64,000 bases of DNA, from positions 2,356,001 through 2,420,000 of the forward strand of contig NZ_CP031423.1 of the NCBI RefSeq assembly GCF_003991875.1. The letters are read 5' to 3'. The DNA is from Microbacterium lemovicicum. GTDB lineage: Bacteria; Actinomycetota; Actinomycetes; Actinomycetales; Microbacteriaceae. This document shows, piece by piece, positions 1 through 8,989 of this stretch. A program made the translations under genes and the position numbers. Positions within the stretch are counted from its first letter, which is position 1; the number at the start of each line of letters is the position of its first letter. Below the pieces are notes generated by a model that worked only from the letters and a program-made list of their open reading frames with translations, had not been told where the DNA came from and ran no database searches.

Positions 1-136
1 TCTGGCCCTCTTCGAGCACCCGGAATCCCGACATGTCGATGTTCGAGTAGTGGACGAAGACGTCCTGGCCGTCCGCCACGGTGATGAAGCCGAAGCCCTT
101 CTCGGCGTTGAACCATTTGACGGTGCCCTGGGTCAT
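1..136 (-). CDS. Cold-shock protein, N-terminal part (cut by window edge)
   Basis: Small single-stranded nucleic-acid-binding protein of the CspA family, expected to act as a cytoplasmic RNA chaperone. The 45 visible codons begin [18 protein letters not shown] and contain both signature strands, RNP1 (KGFGFI) and RNP2 (DVFVHYS). Family members are about 65-70 residues, so roughly the last third lies outside the window. The start is supported by AGGAG a few bases upstream. A TACGAT -10-like hexamer lies at 169-174 on the same strand. Family assignment is secure; which Csp paralogue it is cannot be told. Confidence 0.93.
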   Translation of the reverse strand, partial: MTQGTVKWFNAEKGFGFITVADGQDVFVHYSNIDMSGFRVLEEGQ

Positions 137-262
137 GCGAATCACTCCTGTTGCCTGCGGTCAGGAGCATCGTATGCACCGGGATGAGCGCGATCCCGGC
201 CGTCCGGCGACTGTTGACACGGGTGCACCGAACTTTTTACCGGCGTGAAACACGCCGCCGCG

Positions 263-835
263 TCAGGGGCCGGTGGTGGGCGTCGGCGGGGTGGACGTTC
301 GGTCGAGGCCGATGACGACCGTGAGCTGCTTCGCGTCGGGCTCGAGCGGCTGGTAGACCTCGCTCTGCTCGATGCGCGCGCCGCCGATGACCTGGGCGAG
401 ACCCAGGGCGGCGGGCTCGTCGGCGGGCAGCAGGTAGTACACCGTGGTCTGCGGGAAGTCCGTGCTGCCCGCACCGCCGGCGAGCACCGCGTCGCTCGCC
501 CAGCCGGCCTGCACCACGACGTCCTTGACCTGCGTCGCGAGACCGTCCTCCGGGGTGGCGTTCAGGATGCTGACGTTGTAGCTCGTGTCGACCACCGGCG
601 TCACGACGGGCGCGGGTGTCGTCGAGGGCGTGGGCGTCGGGAACAGCGTGACGCGGCCGGACGCGATGAGCGTGCCGAAGATGCCGAGCGCGATGAGGAC
701 GATGGTCGCCACCGCCGCCCAGAGGAAGATGACCCACCCGCGCATGTGCGGATTCTCGGCGCGGTGCGCGCCCACCCGGCCGTGCGGCGAGGGGAGGTCG
801 TCGAAGCGATCCTTGGGGAAGGAGGGTCTCGGCAT
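263..835 (-). CDS. LytR C-terminal-domain membrane protein (VirR-like)
   Basis: A 190-aa protein with a cytoplasmic N-terminus of about 30 residues, one hydrophobic segment (about residues 33-58), a Thr/Pro-rich linker and a LytR_C domain (about 85-185). LytR_C is found in cell-wall-associated proteins of actinobacteria. With the DUF3263 gene immediately upstream, it repeats the Rv0430-Rv0431 pair of M. tuberculosis, where Rv0431 is VirR, a protein linked to vesicle release and envelope integrity. The function here is inferred from that pairing. An ATG at residue 31, just before the membrane segment, is an alternative start. A short CGGCGTG/CACGCCG hairpin lies downstream at 241-257. Confidence 0.8.
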   Translation of the reverse strand: MPRPSFPKDRFDDLPSPHGRVGAHRAENPHMRGWVIFLWAAVATIVLIALGIFGTLIASGRVTLFPTPTPSTTPAPVVTPVVDTSYNVSILNATPEDGLATQVKDVVVQAGWASDAVLAGGAGSTDFPQTTVYYLLPADEPAALGLAQVIGGARIEQSEVYQPLEPDAKQLTVVIGLDRTSTPPTPTTGP

Positions 836-879
836 CCCTGGATCCTACCCAGCAGCCCTGTGACCGACCGTCGCGCGGC

Positions 880-1128
880 TCACTGCGCCGCGGCGGCCCG
901 GGAGAGACGGGCGCTCTCGCGCGCGTCGCGGATGCGCCGCAGCCGCTTGACCAGCATCGGGTCGTAGGCGAGGGCCTCGGTGGTCTCGAGCAGACGCCCC
1001 AGCAGCTGGTAGTACCGCGCCGGCGACAGGCCGAACTCGGCCCGGATCGCCTCCTCCTTGGCCCCGGCGTGGCGGCTCCACGCGGCTTCGAAGTCGAGCA
1101 GGGCGCGGTCGCGGTCGGTCAGGGGCAC
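880..1128 (-). CDS. DUF3263 helical protein
   Basis: An 82-aa, all-helical, charged protein starting MPLTDRDRALLDFEAAW and carrying the segment LSPARYYQLLGRLL typical of DUF3263. Such proteins look like small helix-turn-helix DNA binders, but no target is established that I know of. It sits 44 bp upstream of the VirR-like gene on the same strand, the arrangement found in mycobacteria, so the two are probably co-transcribed. Length agrees with the family. Domain membership is confident; regulatory function is inference. Confidence 0.82.
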   Translation of the reverse strand: MPLTDRDRALLDFEAAWSRHAGAKEEAIRAEFGLSPARYYQLLGRLLETTEALAYDPMLVKRLRRIRDARESARLSRAAAAQ

Positions 1129-1137
1129 GTTTTCACG

Positions 1138-2121
1138 CTAGACCGCGGATGCCGCCGCCTCCGGTTGCCACTCCACGGAACCGCCCAATGGATCGACGCG
1201 GGCTAGCGGTCGTCCGTCGAGAGCGAGCGCGAAACCGGAAGCGACGCGATCGGTCCACGTGTCGTGGAGGCCGACGGGGTCGACGGTGATCCACCGGGCG
1301 TCGAGGGAGCGGATGCCGGCGAGGAGCCGCTCTCGGCCGGCGCGGGGGATGTGCGGCAGCACTCCCGGCGTGGTGACCACGAGCGTCGCATCGGCGGGCG
1401 CCTGTGCCGCGACCTCCTTCAGAAGGACGTCGTCGGTGGCGTCGCCCGCCACGAGCAGCGGCGGGTCGGCGGCCACCACATCGAGCGCGGCCTCGATGCG
1501 CTCCACGCGCCCCTCCTCCCCCGGCCACACGAGCGCCGCCAGGAACCGCCGGTCGTCGGCATCGCCGGCGTCGAGCGGGCTGAGGTCGATGCCCGCGCGC
1601 CAGACCACCTCCGGCATCCGCAGCTCCGGACGGCCCCGCAGCGCGGCGTGCAGCACGACCTCGGATGCCCCGCCCGCCGGGTCCAGCGCCGCCTCGTCGC
1701 CCGAGTATCGATAGGAGTAGCGGTCGGGGTAGAGGCACAGCCCCGCGCTGGCACCGACCTCGAGGAGGGCGATCGGTCCCGGCACGAGCGACAGCGCGGG
1801 AAGCAGCGCCGCACACCGCAGCGGCTCGTTGGTCTGGATGCTGCGCCGGCCGCACTCCGCGACGACGAGGTCCGCGTTCGCCTGCACCCAGCCGGCCCAG
1901 CCGTCGTAGCCGCGCTCGTCCGCGCCGTGCATCCGCGTCACGGCGAAGACGAGCGGGGGCTGGCGGTGATCCGCCGGGATCCGCGCCAGCACCGCCTGCA
2001 CAGCGGGATCGCCGGCGACCCCGCGCGCCCACTCCTCGTAGAGCGGCGACCTGCCGGGCGCCTCCTCGCGTGCGAAGCGGTCGAACCGCTGCGCGACGGC
2101 GGCCGCGGCATCCTGCATCAT
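1138..2121 (-). CDS. DUF2332 family protein
   Basis: A 327-aa soluble protein matching DUF2332, a family common in actinobacteria and without a demonstrated activity known to me. It has an LLEVGASAGLCL segment resembling the glycine-rich motif of SAM-dependent methyltransferases, and later acidic strand-like segments, so a Rossmann-type fold is plausible. I chose the double-Met start (MMQDAAAAVAQRFDRF), which leaves room for the divergent msrB promoter; an open frame continues upstream but reads like antisense of msrB. It ends 9 bp before the DUF3263 gene and may belong to that transcript. Confidence 0.75.
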   Translation of the reverse strand: MMQDAAAAVAQRFDRFAREEAPGRSPLYEEWARGVAGDPAVQAVLARIPADHRQPPLVFAVTRMHGADERGYDGWAGWVQANADLVVAECGRRSIQTNEPLRCAALLPALSLVPGPIALLEVGASAGLCLYPDRYSYRYSGDEAALDPAGGASEVVLHAALRGRPELRMPEVVWRAGIDLSPLDAGDADDRRFLAALVWPGEEGRVERIEAALDVVAADPPLLVAGDATDDVLLKEVAAQAPADATLVVTTPGVLPHIPRAGRERLLAGIRSLDARWITVDPVGLHDTWTDRVASGFALALDGRPLARVDPLGGSVEWQPEAAASAV

Positions 2122-2208
2122 GCGGCCATCCTCGCCCACGGCGACCTCGCGAGGAGCCTCGCCGTGCCCGGGTCGGGTTGAATGGAGGGGAACAACGAGG
2201 AGAAGGTC

Positions 2209-2616
2209 ATGAGCTACGAAGTCACCAAGACCGACGCGCAGTGGCGCGAGGAGCTGGGCGCCGATCGCTACGCCGTGCTGCGGCAGGCGGGCACCGAGCG
2301 CGCCTGGACGGGCGAGCTGCTGGACGAGGGCCGTTCGGGCCTCTACACCTGCGCCGGATGCGGCTCCGAGCTCTTCCGCAGCGGCACCAAGTTCGACTCC
2401 CACTGCGGCTGGCCGAGCTTCTACGAGTCGGTGCGACCCGACGCCGTCGAGCTCATCGAGGACCGCTCGCACGGCATGGAGCGCACCGAGGTGCGCTGCG
2501 CCACCTGCGGGTCGCACCTCGGCCACGTGTTCCCCGACGGCTTCGGCACGCCCACCGGCGACCGCTACTGCATGAACTCCCTCTCGCTCGAGTTCACCCC
2601 CGAGGCCTCGGAGTGA
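2209..2616 (+). CDS. msrB: Peptide-methionine (R)-S-oxide reductase
   Basis: Repairs oxidised methionine by reducing the R-sulfoxide in cytoplasmic proteins. The 135-aa product has the two zinc-binding CXXC pairs (CAGCGS and CATCGS), the GHVFPDG segment and the catalytic cysteine in RYCMNS, all at normal spacing. The start ATG follows GAGGAGAAGGTC; an earlier in-frame ATG at 2182 would put that ribosome site inside the gene. Its stop overlaps the GTG of the nitroreductase gene, suggesting coupled translation in an oxidative-stress pair. Confidence 0.95.
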   Translation: MSYEVTKTDAQWREELGADRYAVLRQAGTERAWTGELLDEGRSGLYTCAGCGSELFRSGTKFDSHCGWPSFYESVRPDAVELIEDRSHGMERTEVRCATCGSHLGHVFPDGFGTPTGDRYCMNSLSLEFTPEASE

Positions 2617-3149
2617 CAAGCGCATACGAGGCCGCGCGTGCGCGCCGTTCCCTGTCGAAGGTGACGGATGCCGCGCCCAGTCATGACGAGCTCGTCCGGC
2701 TCGTCGGAGCCGCCGGCCGGGTGGCCGACCACTCCGCGCTGGCGCCCTGGCGTCTCATCGAGCTGCGCGGACACGACCGCGACCGGCTGGGACGCGCGAT
2801 CCACAAGGCGGAGGGGAAGAAGGGCGCATCGAGCAAGCCGCAGCGCGCGCCCCTGCTGATCGCCGTCGTCGCCAGCCATCGCAAGAGCAAGGTGCCGCAC
2901 TGGGAGCAGGAGTCCGTTGCCTCCGGTGTCGCCCACATGCTCAGCCTGCTGCTCGACGAGGCCGGGTGGGGCGTCTTCTGGCGCACCGGCGAGTACACCC
3001 GGGCGAAGGCGGTCGCGAAGGCGCACGGCCTGAAGAAGAACGAGGAGCTGCTCGGCTGGCTCTACGTCGGCGGCAAGCCGACGCGCGGCCGGCCGACGCG
3101 CATCAAGACGATCGACGCGACGCGGCACCTGTCCGCGATGCCTCGCTGA
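2613..3149 (+). CDS. Nitroreductase family protein
   Basis: A 178-aa member of the FMN-dependent nitroreductase fold, close in size to the short YdjA-type proteins. Visible features are the N-terminal R-R-S segment that contacts flavin phosphate (ARARRSLSKV), the SALAPWRLIEL strand and a GASSKPQRAP substrate loop. It would use NAD(P)H to reduce nitro compounds or quinone-like substrates; the natural substrate is unknown. The GTG start overlaps the msrB stop (GTGA), so it is probably translated from the same mRNA. Confidence 0.85.
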   Translation: MTSAYEAARARRSLSKVTDAAPSHDELVRLVGAAGRVADHSALAPWRLIELRGHDRDRLGRAIHKAEGKKGASSKPQRAPLLIAVVASHRKSKVPHWEQESVASGVAHMLSLLLDEAGWGVFWRTGEYTRAKAVAKAHGLKKNEELLGWLYVGGKPTRGRPTRIKTIDATRHLSAMPR

Positions 3150-3258
3150 GCCGAGCCGGAGACACCCGGCGCACTCGACGGGTCTGTATCACCGCGCCCA
3201 AAGCCACCTCTTCAGGTCTGGAGGGATCACCGCGGTCCCGCAGGCAACGAGGTGTGGC

Positions 3259-5100
3259 ATGACTCTTCCCATCAACGGCGGCATCGGTCTGGCGACGACG
3301 ACCGACGGCCAGGACATGACGCCGAAGAACTTCTTCTCCGACATCCTGAGTGCGTCGGCTGAGAGCGCGTGGGCGACAGCCCGTCCCGGCGTCGAGCATC
3401 AGCTCACCGACCTGCTTCAGCAGGCTGATCTGGTGTCGCGGGGGTTCACCCTGTACGACGTCCTGGTGCGCCTGTCGTCGGATCTGTCGATCGCCGTCGA
3501 TCGCACCGACCAGGGCGATCTGCTGGTCACCGTCACGACGGGCGGCAACTACGTCGAGGCCACCTCCACGCAGCCCACCGCAGCCGGCGAGTGGGCGGAT
3601 CCCCGGGTGTCGGTGTCGTTCGGCCTGACGTTCTCCTACGTGCTGGACGTGCCGCCGGTGACGGCGCCGCTGTCGGCGACAGGCTTCCGCGACGTGCGGG
3701 TGCTCGACCCCGTGGCGGACTCGCACAATCTGATCGCCGACATCGGCTTCTTCCTGAACGACCTCGTCGACTTCTTCGGCGGCCCCAACCTGATCCAGGC
3801 GGTGCAGTCGATGGTGGCCGCCATGGACTTCGCCCCGCTCATCAATCAGGCTCTGGCGCCGCTGAACGCCGAGCTCACCGATCTCGCCGCGAAGGGCTAC
3901 TGGTTCCTGGACGTTCTGGTCGACCTGCTCGATGGATCCGGCACGGGCCTCCACGGACTCAGCCTTCCCGGAGCGCCCTCCGATCGCCTCGATGTGCTGC
4001 TCGTCGCGCGTGCGATGGACCGCTCGGGCGTCATCGAGGGCCAGATCAGCTGGCCGAGATCCCTGGGCCGCCCCGTGATGCGCGGGATGCTGTCCCACAC
4101 CGTCGATGTCGTCCAGGCAACGAGCGCCGTCCTGCTCACGGACACGCGTGCGGCGTCAGCCGCGCGCATCGCGGAGACGGCGCCGGCCGAGCGTCCGGCG
4201 GACGTGCCGGAGCCTGCCCCGGCGCCCATCACCTCGACTTCCGCGCCGGCTCACGACGAGCCTCTGACCACCGCGCTGGAGAACCTCGCTCCCGCCGACC
4301 GCGTCACCGCTGCGCGCGAACTGCGCCAGGGATCCGCATCTCGTTTCACGGCTCTGGTCGGATCGACGGTCATGCTGCAGGCGCTGCGGGAGTTCGCGAG
4401 CGGGCGGACCGACTTCACCGTCGAGGCGACCACTGCCGTCGGCGGCACCGGGCTGATCCCGAACATGGAGTCGGTCTCCCGCCTCGACGCGCTGTGGGCG
4501 GCCGACGACGATTCGACCTGTCGCCGACGGTTCCGTCTCGCGGGCGTCGCGACCGACGCCCCGCTCACCGTGACGGCAGCCATCGCATCGGCGTACGAGT
4601 GGCAGGGATCGACCGGCGAGATCGTGGTCGTCCCCTCGGGGTGGGACGGCACGGTGACCGTCACCGCGGCGCCCGCGGCACCCCGGCACATCGACCTCGG
4701 CGAGCGACGCGTCGCCGCCGATGCCACCCGGGTGTCGGTCGGAACAGTCCTGGATCGCGGCGTCGCCGCACTGAATCCGCAGCCGCTCCCGCCGGTGGAG
4801 GTCTCGCTCAACCCGCAGCCTCTGCCGCCGGTGGAGGTCTCGCTCAACCCGCAGCCTCTGCCGCCGGTCGAGGTCTCGCTCAACCCGCAGCCTCTGCCGC
4901 CGGTGGATGCGCCGCTGTCACGATTCGGCGACCGTATCGGCGCGCGGAAAGCCTCGGGCGGCCTGATCACGCGGGAGATCGACGCCCATCGGCACATCGA
5001 CGTGGCCGCGGCGCTGCTGCGTCACGATCCCACGGGGGCGGGCGTGGTGTCGGGCATCGACTTCACCGTCACGCCGTACGTGCCCGCGGTGATCCGCTGA
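3259..5100 (+). CDS. Uncharacterised protein with tandem LNPQPLPP repeats
   Basis: A 613-aa protein I do not recognise. No signal peptide or clear membrane segment is visible, so it is probably cytoplasmic. The first ~290 residues look like a mixed alpha/beta domain with several aromatic-rich helices (IADIGFFLNDLVDFFGG). A Pro/Ala-rich linker (about 300-330) leads to a second domain (about 335-500). Residues 505-552 are four 12-residue repeats of the form LNPQPLPPVEVS, followed by a ~60-residue tail. Short LNPQPLPP motifs occur in scattered hypothetical proteins of actinobacteria and cyanobacteria to my recollection, usually as one copy. Codon use matches the neighbours. Function unknown. Confidence 0.8.
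   Translation: MTLPINGGIGLATTTDGQDMTPKNFFSDILSASAESAWATARPGVEHQLTDLLQQADLVSRGFTLYDVLVRLSSDLSIAVDRTDQGDLLVTVTTGGNYVEATSTQPTAAGEWADPRVSVSFGLTFSYVLDVPPVTAPLSATGFRDVRVLDPVADSHNLIADIGFFLNDLVDFFGGPNLIQAVQSMVAAMDFAPLINQALAPLNAELTDLAAKGYWFLDVLVDLLDGSGTGLHGLSLPGAPSDRLDVLLVARAMDRSGVIEGQISWPRSLGRPVMRGMLSHTVDVVQATSAVLLTDTRAASAARIAETAPAERPADVPEPAPAPITSTSAPAHDEPLTTALENLAPADRVTAARELRQGSASRFTALVGSTVMLQALREFASGRTDFTVEATTAVGGTGLIPNMESVSRLDALWAADDDSTCRRRFRLAGVATDAPLTVTAAIASAYEWQGSTGEIVVVPSGWDGTVTVTAAPAAPRHIDLGERRVAADATRVSVGTVLDRGVAALNPQPLPPVEVSLNPQPLPPVEVSLNPQPLPPVEVSLNPQPLPPVDAPLSRFGDRIGARKASGGLITREIDAHRHIDVAAALLRHDPTGAGVVSGIDFTVTPYVPAVIR
4771..4914 (+). repeat. Four tandem 36-bp repeats inside the 613-aa gene
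   Basis: Units start at 4771, 4807, 4843 and 4879. Each encodes LNPQPLPPV plus three variable residues (EVS, EVS, EVS, DAP). Units 2 and 3 are nearly identical at DNA level, while unit 1 differs at several third positions, which suggests recent expansion from one older copy. The 36-bp period keeps the reading frame. Confidence 0.95.
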
Positions 5101-5111
5101 CCAGAGCGGAG

Positions 5112-5187
5112 TGGAGCCGACTACGGGACTTGAACCCGTAACCCCCGTATTACAAGTACGGTGCGCTACCAATTGCGCCAAGTCGGC
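5112..5187 (-). tRNA. tRNA-Thr (TGT)
   Basis: Read on the minus strand: acceptor GCCGACT pairs with AGTCGGC, the anticodon loop is CTTGTAA (anticodon TGT), and the T arm is CGGGTTCAAGTCCCG. The CCA end is encoded (TCCA). All four arms fold normally, 76 bases in total. Confidence 0.96.
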
Positions 5188-5226
5188 AAGGCGCCCAGTC
5201 TATCGAGGCGCCTTCGCCTCCGCCGC

Positions 5227-6213
5227 TCAGCCGGAGGGGGTGGGCGTCGCGGTCGGGGTGGCGGACGCGGCACCGGGGGTGGGCGTCGGCGTGCTGTAGT
5301 ACGCGTCGCTGGCGACGGTCAGCACGAACTGCGCGAACTCCTTGGGGTCGGTCGGCGCGCCGACGTACGGCGTTCCGTTGACGAGCACCGTGGGCGTTCC
5401 CTGGAGGGACATGCCGTCCGTGTTCGGCAGCGACTTGAGCGCCCGGTCGGTGGCGTTCTTCGCCCACGAGGCGAACGACTCGTCCTCGATGCACGAGCGG
5501 ACCGTCTTCGGGTCCTTGACGCCGGAGGCGACGGCGAGCGCCGCGAGGTCGGAGTCGGACATGCCGTCGGAGTCGACGTCGGGCTGCTTCTTGAGGAGCT
5601 CGTTGTTGAACGTGAAGAACGCGTCCGGCGAGTGCGTCGCGACGCAGGCGGCGGCACTGGCCGCGCGCAGCGAGTACTTGGTGCCGTTCGACTTGGAGGT
5701 CAGCATCGCCACGGGGTAGTACGTCAGCGTCGCGACGTCCTGGCTGACCCACTTCGAGAGCTGCTGGGCGTTGGCGGCCTGGAAGTCGCGCGAGCTGGCG
5801 GAGAGGTAGTCGACGTACACGCGGATGTCGACGGCGGGACGCTCGGAGGCCGAGGGATCGGGCGACGGCTCTGTCGTCGGCGCGGCCGACGGCTCCGTCG
5901 AGGGGACCGTGCCGGCGTCGGGCGCGGTGGCGTCGGCCTCGGCGACCGAGGAGACGCCGGTGACGGTCGTCACGACGAATCCGTCGTCGTCGACGGTGGC
6001 GGGCTGCAGCTGCGGGCGGGAGGCGGTCGAGGTGAACGCCCAGGTGACCACGACGGCGGCGACGGCCACGACGGCCACGGCCCCGATCCCCAGCGAGATG
6101 CGCCGGATCAGGCGGACGCGGCTCTGCCGTGCCTGCACCTGCTGAGCCTTTTCGCGCACAGCCTCGCGGCGGTCGCGCGGCCCAGACACGGGGGGTGACT
6201 GGTCGTCTGACAT
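5227..6213 (-). CDS. Membrane-anchored DsbA-fold protein lacking CXXC
   Basis: A 328-aa protein: charged cytoplasmic N-terminus, one membrane helix (about residues 40-60), an Ala/Thr/Pro/Ser linker (85-125), a thioredoxin/DsbA-like domain (about 128-310) and a Thr/Pro tail. The domain keeps the first strand (VDIRVYVDYL), the helical insert and the cis-proline loop GTPTVLVNG. However, where FXCPXC is expected the sequence is YLSASSRDF, with no cysteine. Two other cysteines remain (SAAACVATH and VRSCIEDE) in the helical region. It should sit outside the membrane but cannot do standard dithiol exchange; a chaperone or binding role is inferred. Confidence 0.82.
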   Translation of the reverse strand: MSDDQSPPVSGPRDRREAVREKAQQVQARQSRVRLIRRISLGIGAVAVVAVAAVVVTWAFTSTASRPQLQPATVDDDGFVVTTVTGVSSVAEADATAPDAGTVPSTEPSAAPTTEPSPDPSASERPAVDIRVYVDYLSASSRDFQAANAQQLSKWVSQDVATLTYYPVAMLTSKSNGTKYSLRAASAAACVATHSPDAFFTFNNELLKKQPDVDSDGMSDSDLAALAVASGVKDPKTVRSCIEDESFASWAKNATDRALKSLPNTDGMSLQGTPTVLVNGTPYVGAPTDPKEFAQFVLTVASDAYYSTPTPTPGAASATPTATPTPSG

Positions 6214-6385
6214 GGAACCTCTTATGGAGAAAGACAGCCGGATGTCCGGCGGGGCCGCACGGGTGAGGCGGCGGTGTCGATGGTAACCAGGCAGTCTGGG
6301 AAATGCCCAGACACGGCCCGCTCGGGCGGTGTGCGAACGCAGTTTCCCTCACGAGGAGCCGGCACGGAGCCGCGGCATCCTACCC

Positions 6386-6460
6386 ATGCACTCCCAGGTG
6401 CATCTGACATACTGGTCAGGCGTCCGACGATGGGCGTGCGGGTGCGACTCCCGCTTTCTT
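6386..6460 (+). promoter_or_regulatory. Structured leader of the msiK/ugpC gene (msiK RNA motif candidate)
   Basis: Three hairpins lie between the divergent DsbA-like gene and the ATPase start: ATGCAC/GTGCAT (6386-6391 with 6398-6403), CTGAC/GTCAG (6404-6408 with 6415-6419), and GCGGG/CCCGC (6438-6442 with 6450-6454) followed by TTTCTTT. The last resembles a weak intrinsic terminator about 45 bases before the ribosome site. The published msiK RNA motif occupies this position before msiK genes in actinobacteria. The hairpins are seen; identity with that motif is inference. Confidence 0.4.
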
Positions 6461-6507
6461 TACTACGGATCGTCCGGCACGTACCTGCCGGTGAAGGAGA
6501 ACAGATC

Positions 6508-7611
<1,104 letters not shown>

Positions 7612-7623
7612 GAACGGTCCATC

Positions 7624-7662
7624 CCGCGGCGCGGACAGGTCTCGTACCTGTCCGCGCCGCGG
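7624..7662 (+). terminator. Hairpin terminator after msiK/ugpC
   Basis: A perfect 17-bp stem (CCGCGGCGCGGACAGGT with its complement) around a 5-nt loop ctcgt, 12 bases after the stop codon, followed by CGTTTCC. There is no long T run, as is usual in high-GC actinobacteria. Confidence 0.85.
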
Positions 7663-7678
7663 CGTTTCCGAGGAACAC

Positions 7679-8989
7679 ATGCCGCACTCCCTGAGCATCA
7701 CCGCCAGCTCCGTCGACGCGGGTCTGCTGACCCTGCCGTGGTCGACGCCGCTCGCGGAGTGGCCGAACGAGTACATCGTGTCGCTGCCGAAAGGCATCTC
7801 GCGGCACCTGGTCCGCTTCGCCAACCTCTCCGGACGCGTCGTGGCGATCAAGGAGACGACGGAGGAGATGGCCCGCCGCGAGTACGACATGCTCGGCAAC
7901 CTCACGCGGCTGGACGCCCCCTGCGTCGACCGGGTCGCCGTCATCGCCGGACGGACGGATGCCGCGGGCGAGCCGCTGCCGGCGGCCCTCGTCACCGCGC
8001 ACCTGCGCTTCTCGCTCCCGTACCGCGCCCTGTTCACGCAGGTGCTGCGCCCGAACACGGCGACGCGTCTCGTGGACGCGCTGGCAGCCCTGCTCGTGCG
8101 CCTCCACAACGTCGGGTTCTTCTGGGGCGACGTGTCGCTGTCCAACACCCTCTTCCGCCGCGACGCCGGGGCCTTCGCCGCGTACCTCGTCGACGCCGAG
8201 ACCGGCGAGCTGCACGAGGCCGGGCTCACCCGCGGTCAGCGCATGCACGATCTCGACGTCGCGCGCACGAACATCGCCGGCGAGATCATGGACCTCGAAG
8301 CCGGAGGCCGGCTGGAGGGCGGCGTCGACGCCATCGCCATCGCCGACGGCATCATGAGCTCGTACTGGTCGCTGTGGGCGGCGCTGACCGATCGCGAGAG
8401 CTTCGCCGCCGCGGAGTCGTGGCGGCTGACCGAGCGCGTGCGCCGGCTCAACGACCTCGGCTTCGACATCGGCGAGATGTCGATCGAGGCGACCGCCGAC
8501 GGCACCAAGGTGTCGATCCAGCCGAAGGTCGTCGACGCCGGCCACCACCAGCGGCGCCTCATCCGCCTGACCGGCCTCGACGTCGAGGAGAATCAGGCCC
8601 GCCGTCTGCTCAACGACCTCGACGAGTTCCGCGCGCGCATCTCGCGGCTCGGATCGGACGAGGAGATGGTCGCGCACGAGTGGCTGACCCGCGTGTTCGA
8701 GCCCGTGGTCATGGCGATCCCGTTCCACCTGCGCGCCAAGCTCGAGCCCGCGGAGGTCTTCCACCAGGTGCTGGAGCACCGCTGGTACATGTCGCAGGCG
8801 CAGAGCCGTGCCGTGCCGCTCGCGGAGGTGCTGACGTCGTACATCGAAGACGTCCTGAGCCACCGCCGCGACGAAGCCACGGTCATGGGCCCGCCGACCG
8901 AGACGATGTCGCTGCCGGTGATCAGCGACCCCGCCCCCGCCGACGAGAGCGACGGCGAGGACGGGGTCGACTGGCGCGATCTGGTCTAG
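7679..8989 (+). CDS. DUF4032 protein with kinase-like N-terminus
   Basis: A 436-aa protein. Residues about 40-215 look like a lipopolysaccharide-kinase (WaaP/Kdo) type fold: VVAIKETTEEMARREYDML resembles the Lys and Glu of a kinase N-lobe, and LHNVGFFWGDVSLSNTLF resembles the HXDXXXXN catalytic loop with Asp at the GDVSLSN position. The C-terminal half (about 220-410) is DUF4032. These proteins are widespread in actinobacteria with no fixed function known to me. It begins 68 bp after the MsiK gene, past the terminator, so it probably has its own promoter. Confidence 0.82.
   Translation: MPHSLSITASSVDAGLLTLPWSTPLAEWPNEYIVSLPKGISRHLVRFANLSGRVVAIKETTEEMARREYDMLGNLTRLDAPCVDRVAVIAGRTDAAGEPLPAALVTAHLRFSLPYRALFTQVLRPNTATRLVDALAALLVRLHNVGFFWGDVSLSNTLFRRDAGAFAAYLVDAETGELHEAGLTRGQRMHDLDVARTNIAGEIMDLEAGGRLEGGVDAIAIADGIMSSYWSLWAALTDRESFAAAESWRLTERVRRLNDLGFDIGEMSIEATADGTKVSIQPKVVDAGHHQRRLIRLTGLDVEENQARRLLNDLDEFRARISRLGSDEEMVAHEWLTRVFEPVVMAIPFHLRAKLEPAEVFHQVLEHRWYMSQAQSRAVPLAEVLTSYIEDVLSHRRDEATVMGPPTETMSLPVISDPAPADESDGEDGVDWRDLV

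Noticed and set aside
213..240. Plus-strand TTGACA promoter in the csp upstream region
   Set aside because: TTGACA at 213-218 is not followed by a good -10 at the right spacing, and no plus-strand gene follows it.
6404..6454. tRNA-like fragment: CTGAC/GTCAG stem and GCGGG-TGCGACT-CCCGC resembling a T arm
   Set aside because: The loop is TGCGACT instead of TTCRANY, the anticodon-like loop has 6 bases, and no acceptor stem can be formed. A leader of the msiK gene explains it better.
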